A stretch of 64,000 bases of DNA from Paludibacteraceae bacterium (GCA_017551675.1 JAFZLC010000007.1:62001-126000); one strand, 5' to 3'; numbered from the stretch's first letter, positions 1 through 8,444 are shown. Notes: generated by a model from the letters alone, not told the origin. Translations and numbers: made by a program.

Positions 1-267
1 GCTGAGTATATCGATTCAATCATGTCTAAGATTACTTTACCAGGTTCTATTTTCTTAGCATTGATTGCTATCTTGCCTGCATTCATCAGTAAGGCTGGTG
101 TGACTGATCAATTCTCACATTTCTTTGGAGGTACATCTCTATTGATTATTGTGGGTGTTGTTTTGGATACATTACAACAAGTGGAGAGCCATTTGTTGAT
201 GCATCACTATGATGGCTTGATGGAGTCTGGTCATATTCAAGGACGTTCTGGTTTATCCGCTTATTGA
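1..267 (+). CDS. secY: Protein translocase subunit SecY, C-terminal end (partial)
   Basis: The frame is open from base 1 and gives the last 88 residues of SecY, the central channel subunit of the Sec translocon in the inner membrane. One hydrophobic segment (LPGSIFLALIAILPAF) is followed by a second around FFGGTSLLIIVGVVLDTLQQVES. The GGTSLLI-V-V-LDT--Q-ES pattern is typical of the SecY C-terminal region. It ends at a TGA just before map. Position ahead of map, infA and rpmJ matches the standard end of the spc ribosomal operon. The 5' part lies outside the window. Confidence 0.95.
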   Translation, partial: AEYIDSIMSKITLPGSIFLALIAILPAFISKAGVTDQFSHFFGGTSLLIIVGVVLDTLQQVESHLLMHHYDGLMESGHIQGRSGLSAY

Positions 268-275
268 TATTTGTG

Positions 276-1058
276 ATGATATATCTTAAAACAGACGAGG
301 AGATAGAGTTGTTGCGCATCAGTAATTTAATAGTTGCGCGCACATTGGCTGAAGTGGGAAAAGCCATCAAGCCAGGTGTTACAACATTAGCTCTTGATAA
401 GTTGGCGGAAGAGTTCATTCGTTCCAATGATGCAGTCCCAAGTTTTTTAGGATATGGAGGATTCCCTAATTCAATATGTACATCCGTTAATGATCAGATA
501 GTACACGGTATCCCTTCCAATTATGAATTGAAAGATGGCGATATTGTTTCGGTCGATTGCGGAGCATATAAGAATGGATTTCATGGAGATTCTTGCTACA
601 CATTTTGTGTGGGTGAGGTGTCTCCTGAGGTTCTTTCTCTACTTAAGACCACGAAAGAGGCTCTATACAAAGGTATAGAAGCAGCAAAAGTAGGTGGAAG
701 ATTAGGAGATATAGGAAGTGCAGTGCAAACACATTGTGAATCCAACGGATATTCGGTGGTTCGCGAATTTGTAGGTCATGGCGTAGGTCATGATATGCAT
801 GAAGAACCAATGGTACCCAATTATGGGAGACGAGGCAATGGACCGATGTTGAAAGACGGAATGGTCATAGCGATAGAGCCCATGATAAATCTAGGAAAGA
901 AGGATTGTTATTTAGAATCAGACGGATGGACGGCGGTTACATCGGATCATAAGTATGCAGCACATTATGAACATACAATAGCTATTCGTAAAGGTGGTGC
1001 AGATATCTTATCGTCGTTTGAGTATGTCGAGCAAGTTTTAGGAAATAAAGCGATATAG
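276..1058 (+). CDS. map: Methionine aminopeptidase, type I
   Basis: Removes the initiator methionine from nascent proteins in the cytosol. From the ATG at 276 the protein is 260 residues, normal for type I enzymes without an N-terminal extension. The metal ligands are visible: D94 (VDCG), D105 (HGDS), H168 (GHGVGHDMHEEP), E201 (IEPM) and E232 (HYEHT), with substrate-contacting H77. A TTG at 264 is in frame but would overlap the secY stop and add four residues unlike the family, so ATG 276 is preferred. The gene sits 8 nt after secY and 3 nt before infA and is surely co-transcribed with them. Confidence 0.95.
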   Translation: MIYLKTDEEIELLRISNLIVARTLAEVGKAIKPGVTTLALDKLAEEFIRSNDAVPSFLGYGGFPNSICTSVNDQIVHGIPSNYELKDGDIVSVDCGAYKNGFHGDSCYTFCVGEVSPEVLSLLKTTKEALYKGIEAAKVGGRLGDIGSAVQTHCESNGYSVVREFVGHGVGHDMHEEPMVPNYGRRGNGPMLKDGMVIAIEPMINLGKKDCYLESDGWTAVTSDHKYAAHYEHTIAIRKGGADILSSFEYVEQVLGNKAI

Positions 1059-1061
1059 TAT

Positions 1062-1280
1062 ATGGCTAAACAAGCAGCAATAGAGCAAGACGGAACAATA
1101 GTAGAGGCATTGTCGAATGCTATGTTTCGCGTTGAGTTAGAAAATGGACATGAGATAACTGCTCATATTTCTGGAAAAATGCGTATGCATTATATAAAAA
1201 TTCTTCCAGGAGATAAAGTAAGAGTCGAGATGTCTCCGTATGACTTGTCAAAAGGTCGTATTGCATTCAGATACAAATAA
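1062..1280 (+). CDS. infA: Translation initiation factor IF-1
   Basis: A 72-residue protein, the usual IF-1 length. It is a single S1/OB-fold protein that binds the 30S A site during initiation. The motif [20 protein letters not shown] and the ending [10 protein letters not shown] are characteristic. It starts 3 nt after the map stop and is followed by rpmJ, the order found across Bacteroidetes. No independent promoter is apparent. Confidence 0.97.
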   Translation: MAKQAAIEQDGTIVEALSNAMFRVELENGHEITAHISGKMRMHYIKILPGDKVRVEMSPYDLSKGRIAFRYK

Positions 1281-1292
1281 TTAAGTACAGAT

Positions 1293-1409
1293 ATGAAAGT
1301 AAGAGCATCTTTAAAAAAACGTACCCCAGAGTGTAAAATTGTAAGAAGAAAGGGACGTTTGTATGTAATTAATAAGAAAAATCCTAAGTATAAGCAACGT
1401 CAAGGATAA
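1293..1409 (+). CDS. rpmJ: 50S ribosomal protein L36
   Basis: A 38-codon gene starting [20 protein letters not shown] and ending KYKQRQG, a textbook L36 sequence. It follows infA by 12 nt. Of the zinc-ribbon Cys/His positions of C+ L36 only one Cys (C14) is present, so this is a zinc-free (C-) form, which is common in this phylum. It is very short but the family match and position leave little doubt. Confidence 0.95.
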   Translation: MKVRASLKKRTPECKIVRRKGRLYVINKKNPKYKQRQG

Positions 1410-1419
1410 AAATTTTTAT

Positions 1420-1427
1420 TATCTTTG
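1420..1427 (+). promoter_or_regulatory. Candidate -7 box upstream of rpsM
   Basis: TATCTTTG fits the Bacteroidetes -7 consensus TAnnTTTG and lies 20 nt before the rpsM ATG, between rpmJ and rpsM. No TTTG is seen at the -33 position, so an internal promoter is possible but unproven; the operon could also be read through. Confidence 0.45.
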
Positions 1428-1446
1428 CAAAAATTTTAGTTTATAT

Positions 1447-1827
1447 ATGGCTATAAGAATTGTCGGAGTAGATTTGCCTCAGAATAAGAGAGGAGAAATC
1501 GGTTTAACCTATATTTATGGTATAGGTCGCAGTAGTGCAAATAAGATTCTTTCAAAAGCAGGTGTTGATAAAGACATCAAGGTAAAGGATTGGACAGATG
1601 ATCAAGCATCTAAAATTCGTGAGATTATAGGTGCAGAGTTCAAAGTCGAAGGAGATCTTCGTTCAGAAGTACAATTGAACATCAAGAGATTGATGGATGT
1701 TGGATGCTACAGAGGTATTCGTCATCGTATTGGATTGCCTTTGCGTGGACAAAGTACGAAAAACAATGCACGTACTCGTAAGGGTAAGAAGAAGACTGTT
1801 GCAAACAAGAAGAAAGCAACTAAGTAA
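1447..1827 (+). CDS. rpsM: 30S ribosomal protein S13
   Basis: A 126-residue protein of the small-subunit head that contacts tRNA and the intersubunit bridges. It shows the helix-two-turns-helix region ([16 protein letters not shown]), the conserved [15 protein letters not shown] segment and a Lys-rich C-terminal tail. It opens the rpsM-rpsK-rpsD-rpoA-rplQ group, the alpha operon order. A possible promoter box lies 20 nt upstream. Confidence 0.97.
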   Translation: MAIRIVGVDLPQNKRGEIGLTYIYGIGRSSANKILSKAGVDKDIKVKDWTDDQASKIREIIGAEFKVEGDLRSEVQLNIKRLMDVGCYRGIRHRIGLPLRGQSTKNNARTRKGKKKTVANKKKATK

Positions 1828-1859
1828 AAGTTAGCTAACGCTATTAATTAATAAAAGAT

Positions 1860-2249
1860 ATGGCAAAAAAAGCAGTAGCAACCAAAAAAAAGGTAGTAAA
1901 AGTTGACGCAATTGGACAATTGCATGTACATTCATCTTTTAACAATATCATAGTTTCATTAGCAAACTCTGAGGGTCAGATTATTTCATGGTCATCAGCT
2001 GGTAAGATGGGATTCCGTGGTTCAAAGAAGAACACTCCATATGCAGCACAGATGGCAGCTCAGGATTGTGCTAAAGCAGCCTATGATTTAGGTTTAAGGA
2101 AAGTTAAGGCATACGTAAAAGGTCCAGGTAATGGCCGTGAGTCTGCAATTCGTACCATCCATGGTGCAGGAATTGAGGTTATGGAAATTATCGACGTAAC
2201 ACCACTACCACATAATGGTTGTCGACCACCTAAAAAACGTAGAGTATAA
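1860..2249 (+). CDS. rpsK: 30S ribosomal protein S11
   Basis: A 129-residue S11, part of the 30S platform near the mRNA exit. Conserved segments include [15 protein letters not shown], the [13 protein letters not shown] block and the C-terminal [18 protein letters not shown]. The N-terminus has an extra Lys-rich stretch ([13 protein letters not shown]), as in other Bacteroidetes. It is 32 nt after rpsM. The gap to rpsD that follows is unusually long and structured. Confidence 0.97.
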   Translation: MAKKAVATKKKVVKVDAIGQLHVHSSFNNIIVSLANSEGQIISWSSAGKMGFRGSKKNTPYAAQMAAQDCAKAAYDLGLRKVKAYVKGPGNGRESAIRTIHGAGIEVMEIIDVTPLPHNGCRPPKKRRV

Positions 2250-2275
2250 TTTTATATTTATTACAAACAGCTTTC

Positions 2276-2335
2276 GAATCTCGCATTGTGAATGATTGCA
2301 ATTTAATCCTCTCTGCAATCGCGGCTGCACGGTTC
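2276..2335 (+). promoter_or_regulatory. Structured leader RNA upstream of rpsD
   Basis: The rpsK-rpsD gap is 113 nt, whereas most neighbouring gaps here are 5-37 nt. A nested structure can be drawn: an outer helix GAATC (2276-2280) with GGTTC (2331-2335, one G-U), an inner GCA (2283-2285) with TGC (2326-2328), and a perfect 7-bp hairpin GATTGCA (2294-2300) with TGCAATC (2314-2320) around a 13-nt loop. S4 is a known autoregulator of the alpha operon in other bacteria, and I recall a proposed rpsD leader motif from Bacteroidia. Regulation by S4 is inference. Confidence 0.6.
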
Positions 2336-2362
2336 AAGGTTTGGAATTAATAATTAAAAAAA

Positions 2363-2968
2363 ATGGCTAGATACACAGGTCCAAAAACTAAGATTGCGCG
2401 TCGTTTTGGAGAACCAATTTTCGGTCCAGATAAGATTTTGGCAAAAAGAAATTTTCCTCCCGGACAACATGGCGTAAATAGAAGAAAGAAGTCTTCTGAG
2501 TACGGTATTCAGTTGAACGAGAAGCAAAAGGCTAAATATACTTATGGCGTTTTAGAAAGACAATTCCGTAATTTGTTCGAGAAAGCTTCTGCAACAAAGG
2601 GTATTACCGGTGAGGTATTATTACAATTATTGGAGACTCGTCTTGATAATGTAGTTTATCGTTTAGGTATCGCTCCTACAAGAGCAGCAGCTCGTCAGTT
2701 AGTATCACACTGCCACATCGTTGTTGATGGTGAGGTAGTTAATATTCCTTCATACTCTGTTAAACCAGGTCAAGTTGTAGGTGTTCGTGAGAGATCTAAA
2801 TCTCTTGAGGTTATCGAAAATTCTTTGACAGGTTTCAATCATAGCAAATATGCATGGTTAGAGTGGGATGGATCTTCATTGTCTGGTAAATTCTTGCATC
2901 TTCCAGAAAGAGCAGATATTCCAGAGAATATTAAAGAACAATTGATCGTCGAACTTTACTCTAAATAA
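2363..2968 (+). CDS. rpsD: 30S ribosomal protein S4
   Basis: A 201-residue primary-binding 16S rRNA protein and 30S assembly initiator. The start [18 protein letters not shown], the [19 protein letters not shown] motif and the S4 RNA-binding domain ([34 protein letters not shown]) are clear. It has no zinc-binding Cys cluster at the N-terminus (C- form). It ends 10 nt before rpoA. Because S4 can bind mRNA as a repressor, the structured element just upstream is a natural target. Confidence 0.97.
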   Translation: MARYTGPKTKIARRFGEPIFGPDKILAKRNFPPGQHGVNRRKKSSEYGIQLNEKQKAKYTYGVLERQFRNLFEKASATKGITGEVLLQLLETRLDNVVYRLGIAPTRAAARQLVSHCHIVVDGEVVNIPSYSVKPGQVVGVRERSKSLEVIENSLTGFNHSKYAWLEWDGSSLSGKFLHLPERADIPENIKEQLIVELYSK

Positions 2969-2978
2969 TAACTGATCC

Positions 2979-3968
2979 ATGGCAATTTTAGCATTTCAAA
3001 AACCTGATAAAGTAATAATGTTGGAAGCGGATAACTTTTACGGAAAGTTTGAGTTTCGTCCGCTAGAACCCGGTTATGGTATTACTGTTGGTAATGCTTT
3101 AAGGCGTATATTGCTCTCTTCTTTGGAAGGTTTTGCAATAACTTCCATTAAGATAGATGGTGTGGATCATGAGTTCTCTGTTATTCCTGGAGTTATTGAG
3201 GATGTTACTAACGTGATTCTTAATCTAAAACAAGTACGTTTTAAGCAGAAAGTTGAAGAATTTGATAGCGAAAAAGTAACTATTAATGTTTCTGGTACCG
3301 AATTTAAAGCAGGTGATATTGCTAAACATTTGTCCGGTTTCGATGTCCTCAATCCTGATTTTGTAATCTGTCGCTTGGATAAGAGCGCAAGCTTTAATAT
3401 CGAGATCACTATCGGTAAAGGTCGCGGTTACGTCCCTGCTGACGAAAACAAAATTCCTGGCTCTGAGATTGGCGTTCTTGCTATAGACTCTATCTATACG
3501 CCTATCCGTAACGTTAAATATGCGGTTGAAAATTATCGTGTAGAACAAAAAACTGACTACGAAAAGTTGGTGATTGAAATCTCTACCGATGGTTCTATCC
3601 ACCCTAAAGATGCTTTGAAAGAAGCTGCTAAAATTCTTATTTATCACTTTATGTTGTTCTCTGATGAAAAGATTACTCTTGATTCTACAGACGAAAGTGC
3701 TAATGAAGAGTTTGATGAGGAGGTTCTTCATATGCGTCAGTTGCTTAAAACTAAGTTGGTCGACATGGATCTTTCAGTTCGTGCGCTTAACTGCTTGAAA
3801 GCTGCTGATGTTGAAACTTTAGGTGAATTAGTCGTATTTAACAAGAGCGATTTGCTTAAGTTTAGAAACTTCGGTAAGAAGTCATTGACAGAGTTAGACC
3901 AATTGTTGGATACATTGAATCTTTCATTTGGTATGGATATCTCAAAGTATAAATTAGATAAAGATTAA
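2979..3968 (+). CDS. rpoA: DNA-directed RNA polymerase subunit alpha
   Basis: A 329-residue alpha subunit. The N-terminal dimerisation domain has [24 protein letters not shown] and the GRGYVPAD segment. An acidic linker ([12 protein letters not shown]) precedes the C-terminal helix-hairpin-helix domain ([20 protein letters not shown], then [15 protein letters not shown]), which binds UP elements and activators. It assembles with beta, beta' and omega. It lies between rpsD (10 nt) and rplQ (5 nt), the conserved context. Confidence 0.98.
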   Translation: MAILAFQKPDKVIMLEADNFYGKFEFRPLEPGYGITVGNALRRILLSSLEGFAITSIKIDGVDHEFSVIPGVIEDVTNVILNLKQVRFKQKVEEFDSEKVTINVSGTEFKAGDIAKHLSGFDVLNPDFVICRLDKSASFNIEITIGKGRGYVPADENKIPGSEIGVLAIDSIYTPIRNVKYAVENYRVEQKTDYEKLVIEISTDGSIHPKDALKEAAKILIYHFMLFSDEKITLDSTDESANEEFDEEVLHMRQLLKTKLVDMDLSVRALNCLKAADVETLGELVVFNKSDLLKFRNFGKKSLTELDQLLDTLNLSFGMDISKYKLDKD

Positions 3969-3973
3969 TTAAA

Positions 3974-4459
3974 ATGAGACATAATAAAAAATTCAACCAT
4001 CTTGGAAGACAAAAAGCTCACAGAGATGCGTTGCTTGCTAACTTGGCTATCTCTTTGATCATGCATAAGAGAATCAATACAACTACTGCTAAGGCTAAAG
4101 CTTTAAGAAAGTATGTTGAGCCATTATTGACAAAGGCAAAGGACGATTCTACTAACTCTCGTCGTGTTGTGTTTAGCTACTTGCAAAACAAACAGGCTGT
4201 TACTGAATTGTTCCGCGAAATTGCTCAAAAAATCGCTGATCGCCCAGGTGGTTACACTCGTATTATCAAAACTGGTTTCCGTTTGGATGATGCTGCTGAA
4301 ATGTGCTTCATCGAACTCGTTGACTACAACGATAACATGGCGAAGAATAAAACAGCTAAGAAGACCACTAGAACTCGTCGTTCTTCTAAAAAGAAGATTG
4401 AAGAGCCTGCTGCTCCTGCAGCTGAGCTTGAAGCTCCAAAAGCAGAGTCTGCTGAGTAA
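3974..4459 (+). CDS. rplQ: 50S ribosomal protein L17 with C-terminal tail
   Basis: The L17 core ([24 protein letters not shown] to [13 protein letters not shown]) occupies about residues 1-118. A low-complexity tail follows: a basic stretch ([18 protein letters not shown]) then an acidic Ala/Pro/Glu stretch to residue 161. Typical L17 is about 116-130 residues; tails of this kind are frequent in Bacteroidetes and are probably disordered. It is the last gene of the ribosomal cluster and is followed directly by an intrinsic terminator. Confidence 0.96.
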   Translation: MRHNKKFNHLGRQKAHRDALLANLAISLIMHKRINTTTAKAKALRKYVEPLLTKAKDDSTNSRRVVFSYLQNKQAVTELFREIAQKIADRPGGYTRIIKTGFRLDDAAEMCFIELVDYNDNMAKNKTAKKTTRTRRSSKKKIEEPAAPAAELEAPKAESAE

Positions 4460-4480
4460 TTTTATTCACATATTTCATAA

Positions 4481-4511
4481 AAGCCACACTTTTGAGTGTG
4501 GCTTTTTTTTG
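4481..4511 (+). terminator. Intrinsic terminator of the rplQ operon
   Basis: A perfect 10-bp stem, AAGCCACACT / AGTGTGGCTT, with a TTTG tetraloop and a run of eight T. It begins 21 nt after the rplQ stop and closes the ribosomal protein operon. Its T-run also overlaps the proposed -33 box of the pyrH promoter. Confidence 0.92.
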
Positions 4512-4539
4512 TCGCCTTAAAAGATTATTTGTAGCTTTG
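4508..4539 (+). promoter_or_regulatory. pyrH promoter (Bacteroidetes type)
   Basis: TTTG at 4508-4511 and TAGCTTTG at 4532-4539 are separated by 20 nt, a full match to the -33/-7 promoter of this phylum. Transcription would start near 4545, leaving a 5' UTR of about 60 nt with a small CCATT/AATGG hairpin. The -33 element is embedded in the T-run of the upstream terminator. Confidence 0.75.
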
Positions 4540-4604
4540 CATTACTCCATTCCTTTCAATGGGGTATTCTTGTATGTTTTAAAGCAATTTATTTTTTTCC
4601 TACA

Positions 4605-5312
4605 ATGAAATATAATCGTATTCTATTAAAACTTAGTGGTGAATCGTTGATGGGTGCTCAGGGCTATGGTATCGACGAAAACAGATTGTCAGAATATGCT
4701 TCTCAGTTGAAAGAAATCGCTGAGATGGGTGTCCAAATTGGTATCGTAATCGGCGGTGGTAATATCTTCCGTGGTTTGTCTGGCGCTAAAAAAGGTTTCG
4801 ACCGCGTCAAGGGTGACCAAATGGGTATGCTGGCTACAGTTATCAATGCTTTGGCTCTTAATTCTGCTCTTTCTGCCATCAATGTGAAGTGTAAGGTGTT
4901 GACTGCTATTCGTATGGAACCTATTGGAGAGTTCTATACTAAGGATAGAGCGATAGATCTGTTGAATGCTGGTTATATCACTATTTTTGCTGCTGGTACA
5001 AGTTGCCCTTATTTTACAACAGATACGGGTTCTTCTCTTCGTGGCTTGGAAATCGAAGCTGACGCTATGTTTAAGGGTACTCGCGTAGATGGTATTTATA
5101 CTGCAGACCCTGAGAAAGATCCTTCTGCTACTAAATACGATGACATCTCTTATGATGAGATCCTTAATAAGAATCTGAAAGTTATGGATCTCTCCGCTAC
5201 TGTAATGTGCAGAGATAATAATTTACCAATCGTTGTCTTCAATATGGATAAAGTAGGTAACCTGAAAAAGGTTATTATGGGCGAAAATATTGGTACTTAT
5301 GTGCATCCGTAA
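4605..5312 (+). CDS. pyrH: Uridylate kinase (UMP kinase)
   Basis: Phosphorylates UMP to UDP with ATP, the first committed step to UTP/CTP after UMP. The 235-residue sequence begins MKYNRILLKLSGESLMG and carries the amino-acid-kinase-family glycine motif IGIVIGGGNIFRG, the GTSCPYFTTDT uridylate site and the DGIYTADPEKDPSA nucleotide site. In many bacteria frr follows pyrH; here the next genes are unrelated envelope proteins. It has its own strong promoter just after the rplQ terminator. Confidence 0.97.
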   Translation: MKYNRILLKLSGESLMGAQGYGIDENRLSEYASQLKEIAEMGVQIGIVIGGGNIFRGLSGAKKGFDRVKGDQMGMLATVINALALNSALSAINVKCKVLTAIRMEPIGEFYTKDRAIDLLNAGYITIFAAGTSCPYFTTDTGSSLRGLEIEADAMFKGTRVDGIYTADPEKDPSATKYDDISYDEILNKNLKVMDLSATVMCRDNNLPIVVFNMDKVGNLKKVIMGENIGTYVHP

Positions 5313-5364
5313 TCTTGTCTTATAGCCCAAACTCACATTGCATGTTCATTTAAATGTTAGATTT

Positions 5365-5976
5365 ATGCTGGGAAGAGACAAGTGTAAATATCTTCGAGAA
5401 ATACGTAGAAGAATTGCCAATGAGAATGATATCAAGTTGGTGACGCGCGAGTGTACGTTTAAAGGAGAGTGTAAAGGGACATGCCCGAAATGTGAAGCTG
5501 AGGTTCTGTATCTAGAGCGTGAGTTAGAGAAGAGACAAAAGTTGGGTAGAATTGTTACCATTGCGGGACTTTCTCTTGCTAGTTTGGCTTGTGGCTCTCT
5601 GCTTGCATCTTGTGATGAAAGAAATGGTGATGTGGATGATGGAAGTGTAAGTCTTTATGGTAGTCATGTTAGTGTAAGAGAAAAAGCAGAAAGAGAAGCT
5701 CTTCATAAAAATATCATTGAATATTTAAACAAAAACGGATATGTTGAATCGGAAGGACAAACAGATGTGTATAATTTCAACTTCACTGTGACTAAAGATG
5801 GTGAGATTCAGAATATTAAATTCTATCAAGAATACGCACCTCGTAAGGACTTCATTATCTCTTTACTCCAAAGTATGCCGAAAGAAGAGTTGAATACGTT
5901 ACAGAGTGATTGGAAGTTTAACGTAACCTATGTTGTGAAGTGGAGAAGAATAGAATTTAGCATTTATTATCGGTAA
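5365..5976 (+). CDS. Cys-motif membrane protein with TonB-like C-terminus, unknown function
   Basis: From ATG 5365 the protein has 203 residues; a TTG 27 nt upstream is in frame but less likely. Residues 1-62 are basic and charged, with four Cys in CTFKGECKGTCPKC (C30, C36, C40, C43), resembling a small metal-binding module, then a helix rich in E/R. A hydrophobic segment follows at about 63-82. The C-terminal 80 residues (FNFTVTKDGEIQNIKFYQEYAPRKDF) resemble the beta-rich C-terminal domain of TonB-type proteins, in which 'V-kdG-i-ni' is common. This Cys-rich N-terminal module is, from memory, found in Bacteroidetes TonB-like proteins. Function is not known. Confidence 0.6.
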   Translation: MLGRDKCKYLREIRRRIANENDIKLVTRECTFKGECKGTCPKCEAEVLYLERELEKRQKLGRIVTIAGLSLASLACGSLLASCDERNGDVDDGSVSLYGSHVSVREKAEREALHKNIIEYLNKNGYVESEGQTDVYNFNFTVTKDGEIQNIKFYQEYAPRKDFIISLLQSMPKEELNTLQSDWKFNVTYVVKWRRIEFSIYYR

Positions 5977-6004
5977 GTAAATGAAACCCATTAAAAATAT
6001 AAGG

Positions 6005-6664
6005 ATGAGAAAGATTATACTACTACTTATCTCTTTGTGCGCGATGAACTTATACGCACAGGATGAAGAAGTACAGGAGTCTAAAACTTCATATTATCCT
6101 AATGGGTTTAAGATGCGATTCGATAGAATTACATTTGGAATGAATTTGGAACGTGATTGGGATGAGGGTGGTAGATACCTAAAAGTTTCGAACGGCTTTG
6201 CAATAAACTTTGGGTACCAGCCTAACAAACATCTCTATTATGGTGTAGGAACTGAACTTAGATCGACATTAGACATATTCTATATTGATTTTGCTTTGCC
6301 TATTTATGCGAATGTTCAGTTTTGCGTTTCAGATAAAGTGACATCACCTTATATCGGATTAAAGTTTGGTGGGTGTGTCAGTTTGAGGGGTGAATGTAAT
6401 GCTAAATATAAACTGTTTCAAGGGGAGAATGGAAAGTGGTTTCATGAGGATTATCAAAGTAAAACCGACCAAAAAGGATTATACATTCATCCTGAAATAG
6501 GTGTTAGAATGGGAATTGTAGGTCTCGGTATCGGTGTACCAATAACTGAACATATAAGGAATACAACCATTTATAATAGTCAAACTAAAATAGAGGAAAA
6601 GAAAAGACTAAGAAGTTTTGACGTCGGAGCTAATTTGGTATTATCTTTCCGTGTCAATCTGTAA
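6005..6664 (+). CDS. Outer-membrane beta-barrel-like protein, unknown function
   Basis: A 219-residue secreted protein from ATG 6005, which gives a clean signal peptide (MRKIILLLISLCAMNLYA, cut before QDEE). ATG 5981 would add eight residues. The mature part is rich in alternating aromatic/glycine strands (FAINFGYQPNKHLYYGVGTELR; PYIGLKFGGCVSL; GVRMGIVGLGIGVPI) and ends with an aromatic strand, VLSFRVNL, fitting an outer-membrane barrel. It follows the Cys-motif protein by 28 nt and may share its transcript. I do not recognise a specific family. Confidence 0.55.
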   Translation: MRKIILLLISLCAMNLYAQDEEVQESKTSYYPNGFKMRFDRITFGMNLERDWDEGGRYLKVSNGFAINFGYQPNKHLYYGVGTELRSTLDIFYIDFALPIYANVQFCVSDKVTSPYIGLKFGGCVSLRGECNAKYKLFQGENGKWFHEDYQSKTDQKGLYIHPEIGVRMGIVGLGIGVPITEHIRNTTIYNSQTKIEEKKRLRSFDVGANLVLSFRVNL

Positions 6665-6680
6665 TTTTATTTTCTTAGAA

Positions 6681-6712
6681 TTTGGTGAATTAATAAAAAG
6701 CACATATATTTG
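6681..6712 (+). promoter_or_regulatory. Promoter of the leu/ile operon
   Basis: TTTG at 6681-6684 and TATATTTG at 6705-6712 with 20 nt between, a full Bacteroidetes -33/-7 match. Transcription should start close to 6719. The transcript would begin with a small hairpin, AAAGAGG (6721-6727) with CCTCTTT (6738-6744), and then enter the leader peptide and attenuator. Confidence 0.75.
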
Positions 6713-6765
6713 TCCCCGAAAAAGAGGTGCATAATATCCTCTTTCAGGAAAAAAAGAAAAATAGA

Positions 6766-6819
6766 ATGAATTTTATAATTAACATTAACATTATTTTCAT
6801 TATTCTCTTGCGTAGCTAG
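6766..6819 (+). CDS. Ile/Leu-rich attenuator leader peptide
   Basis: A short frame encoding MNFIINININIFIILLRS-like sequence of 17 residues; read codon by codon it is M-N-F-I-I-N-I-N-I-I-F-I-I-L-L-R-S, then TAG. Seven of 17 codons are Ile and two are Leu, arranged as clusters. It sits between the leu promoter and a terminator/antiterminator pair. By the classical attenuation model, ribosomes stall here when charged Ile-tRNA (or Leu-tRNA) is scarce, letting the antiterminator form. Translation is not shown directly, but composition and placement are hard to explain otherwise. The start is preceded by an A-rich tract, as usual in this phylum. Confidence 0.8.
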   Translation: MNFIININIIFIILLRS

Positions 6820-6820
6820 A

Positions 6821-6893
6821 GGAAGTGAGAATGTGTGTGTTATATTTAAAGATATTGAGCCTTTCTCACTTCCCGTGAGAAAGGCTTTTTTTT
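6821..6893 (+). terminator. Attenuator: antiterminator and intrinsic terminator of the leu operon
   Basis: The terminator is a perfect 12-bp stem AGCCTTTCTCAC (6858-6869) / GTGAGAAAGGCT (6875-6886) followed by eight T. A competing antiterminator is exact over 11 bp: GGAAGTGAGAA (6821-6831) pairs with TTCTCACTTCC (6863-6873). A third pairing, ATTCTC (6802-6807, the last Ile-Leu codons) with GAGAAT (6827-6832), provides the protector helix. A ribosome at the leader stop codon (6817-6819) would cover 6821-6831 and favour termination; one stalled at Ile codons would free it. Confidence 0.85.
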
Positions 6894-6918
6894 ATGATGT
6901 TTTTTAATTTATACATAT

Positions 6919-8421
6919 ATGAGCGATAGATTATTTATTTTTGACACAACGCTTCGAGATGGAGAACAAGTACCTGGTTGCCAGTTGAATACAGTTGAGA
7001 AGATTCAGGTGGCAAAACAGCTCGAAATTTTAGGAGTTGACGTGATTGAAGCAGGATTCCCAATTTCTAGTCCTGGCGATTTCAATTCGGTAATAGAAAT
7101 ATCTAAAGCAGTAACATGGCCTACGATTTGTGCTTTAACAAGAGCTGTAGAAAAGGACATTGATGTGGCAGTGGATGCTTTGAAGTATGCAAAACACAAG
7201 CGAATACATACGGGTATTGGAACATCTGATTTGCACATTAAGTATAAATTTAATTCAACACCGGATGAGATAATTGAAAGAGCTGTCTCAGCAGTAAAAT
7301 ATGCTAAGAAATTTGTTGAGGATGTCGAATTTTATGCGGAAGATGCAGGTAGAACAGACAATGAATATTTAGCTCGTGTGACGGAAGCGGTTATCAAAGC
7401 AGGTGCTACTGTGGTTAATATTCCTGATACCACAGGATTCCGTATTCCTTTTGAGTATGGAGAGAAGATAAAATATCTGATGGAACATGTGGATGCTTTA
7501 TCTGCAGGGAAAGCAATCTTATCTACTCATTGCCATAATGATTTAGGAATGGCTACGGCCAATACAGTTGCGGGTGTTTTGAATGGTGCTCGTCAGGTGG
7601 AGGTGACTATCAATGGAGTGGGTGAGCGAGCTGGAAACACTTCATTGGAAGAGGTTGCCATGATCTTTAAAACTCATCCTGATTTAAATATTGAGACCAA
7701 TATTAACACGACTAAGATATATCAGACAAGTCGAATGGTTTCAAGCTTAATGAATATGCCTGTTCAGCCGAATAAGGCAATCGTTGGTAAGAATGCGTTT
7801 GCTCATTCTTCTGGAATTCACCAAGATGGTGTTCTGAAAAATGCGGAAACCTATGAGATTATGGATCCTAAGGATGTCGGAATTGATGATAATGCAATTG
7901 TTTTAACTGCTAGAAGCGGACGTGCGGCATTAAAGCATCGCTTACATGTTTTAGGTGTTGATGTTGATGGAGAAAAACTCGATTCACTCTATGAGGAGTT
8001 CTTAAAATTAGCGGATAAGAAGAAGGAGTTGAATGATGATGATATCCTTATGCTTGCTGGTGTGGAAAGAACGAGAGACCATCATATCAAACTTGACTTC
8101 TTACAGGTTACAAGTGGTTTAGGTGTTCGTCCGGTTGCTAGTATCGGTCTGGACATTGCAGGAGAAAAATTTGTTGCTGCATCATCTGGAAATGGTCCTG
8201 TAGACGCTGCAATCAAGGCTCTGAAGGTGATTATAAAAAGAAATATGCTACTTAAGGAATTTACGATACAAGCCATTAATAAAGGAAGCGATGATATCGG
8301 AAAAGTTCACATGCAGGTTGAACATGATGGAGCTGTTTACTATGGATTTGGCGCAAACACTGATATCGTGACGGCTTCTGTGGAGGCATATATTGATTGT
8401 ATTAATAAGTTTAGAAAGTAG
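6919..8421 (+). CDS. leuA: 2-isopropylmalate synthase
   Basis: Condenses acetyl-CoA with 2-oxoisovalerate, the first step of leucine synthesis. The 500-residue protein has the TIM-barrel signature [12 protein letters not shown] near the N-terminus, the metal-binding [14 protein letters not shown] segment, [22 protein letters not shown], the [11 protein letters not shown] motif and a C-terminal LeuA allosteric domain (from about 375; [20 protein letters not shown]). It is the first gene after the attenuator. Among the two synthases of this operon this one looks like a conventional bacterial LeuA. Confidence 0.93.
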   Translation: MSDRLFIFDTTLRDGEQVPGCQLNTVEKIQVAKQLEILGVDVIEAGFPISSPGDFNSVIEISKAVTWPTICALTRAVEKDIDVAVDALKYAKHKRIHTGIGTSDLHIKYKFNSTPDEIIERAVSAVKYAKKFVEDVEFYAEDAGRTDNEYLARVTEAVIKAGATVVNIPDTTGFRIPFEYGEKIKYLMEHVDALSAGKAILSTHCHNDLGMATANTVAGVLNGARQVEVTINGVGERAGNTSLEEVAMIFKTHPDLNIETNINTTKIYQTSRMVSSLMNMPVQPNKAIVGKNAFAHSSGIHQDGVLKNAETYEIMDPKDVGIDDNAIVLTARSGRAALKHRLHVLGVDVDGEKLDSLYEEFLKLADKKKELNDDDILMLAGVERTRDHHIKLDFLQVTSGLGVRPVASIGLDIAGEKFVAASSGNGPVDAAIKALKVIIKRNMLLKEFTIQAINKGSDDIGKVHMQVEHDGAVYYGFGANTDIVTASVEAYIDCINKFRK

Positions 8422-8444
8422 TCATTTCACTAAGATTCATATTT

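Noticed and set aside
2331-2345. GGTTCAAGG resembling a tRNA T-arm
   Set aside because: No acceptor stem, anticodon arm or CCA-compatible 3' end surrounds it; the bases fit better in the leader helix.
3167-3731. Long open frames on the minus strand inside rpoA
   Set aside because: They lie antisense to a certain gene, have no family features and no promoter.
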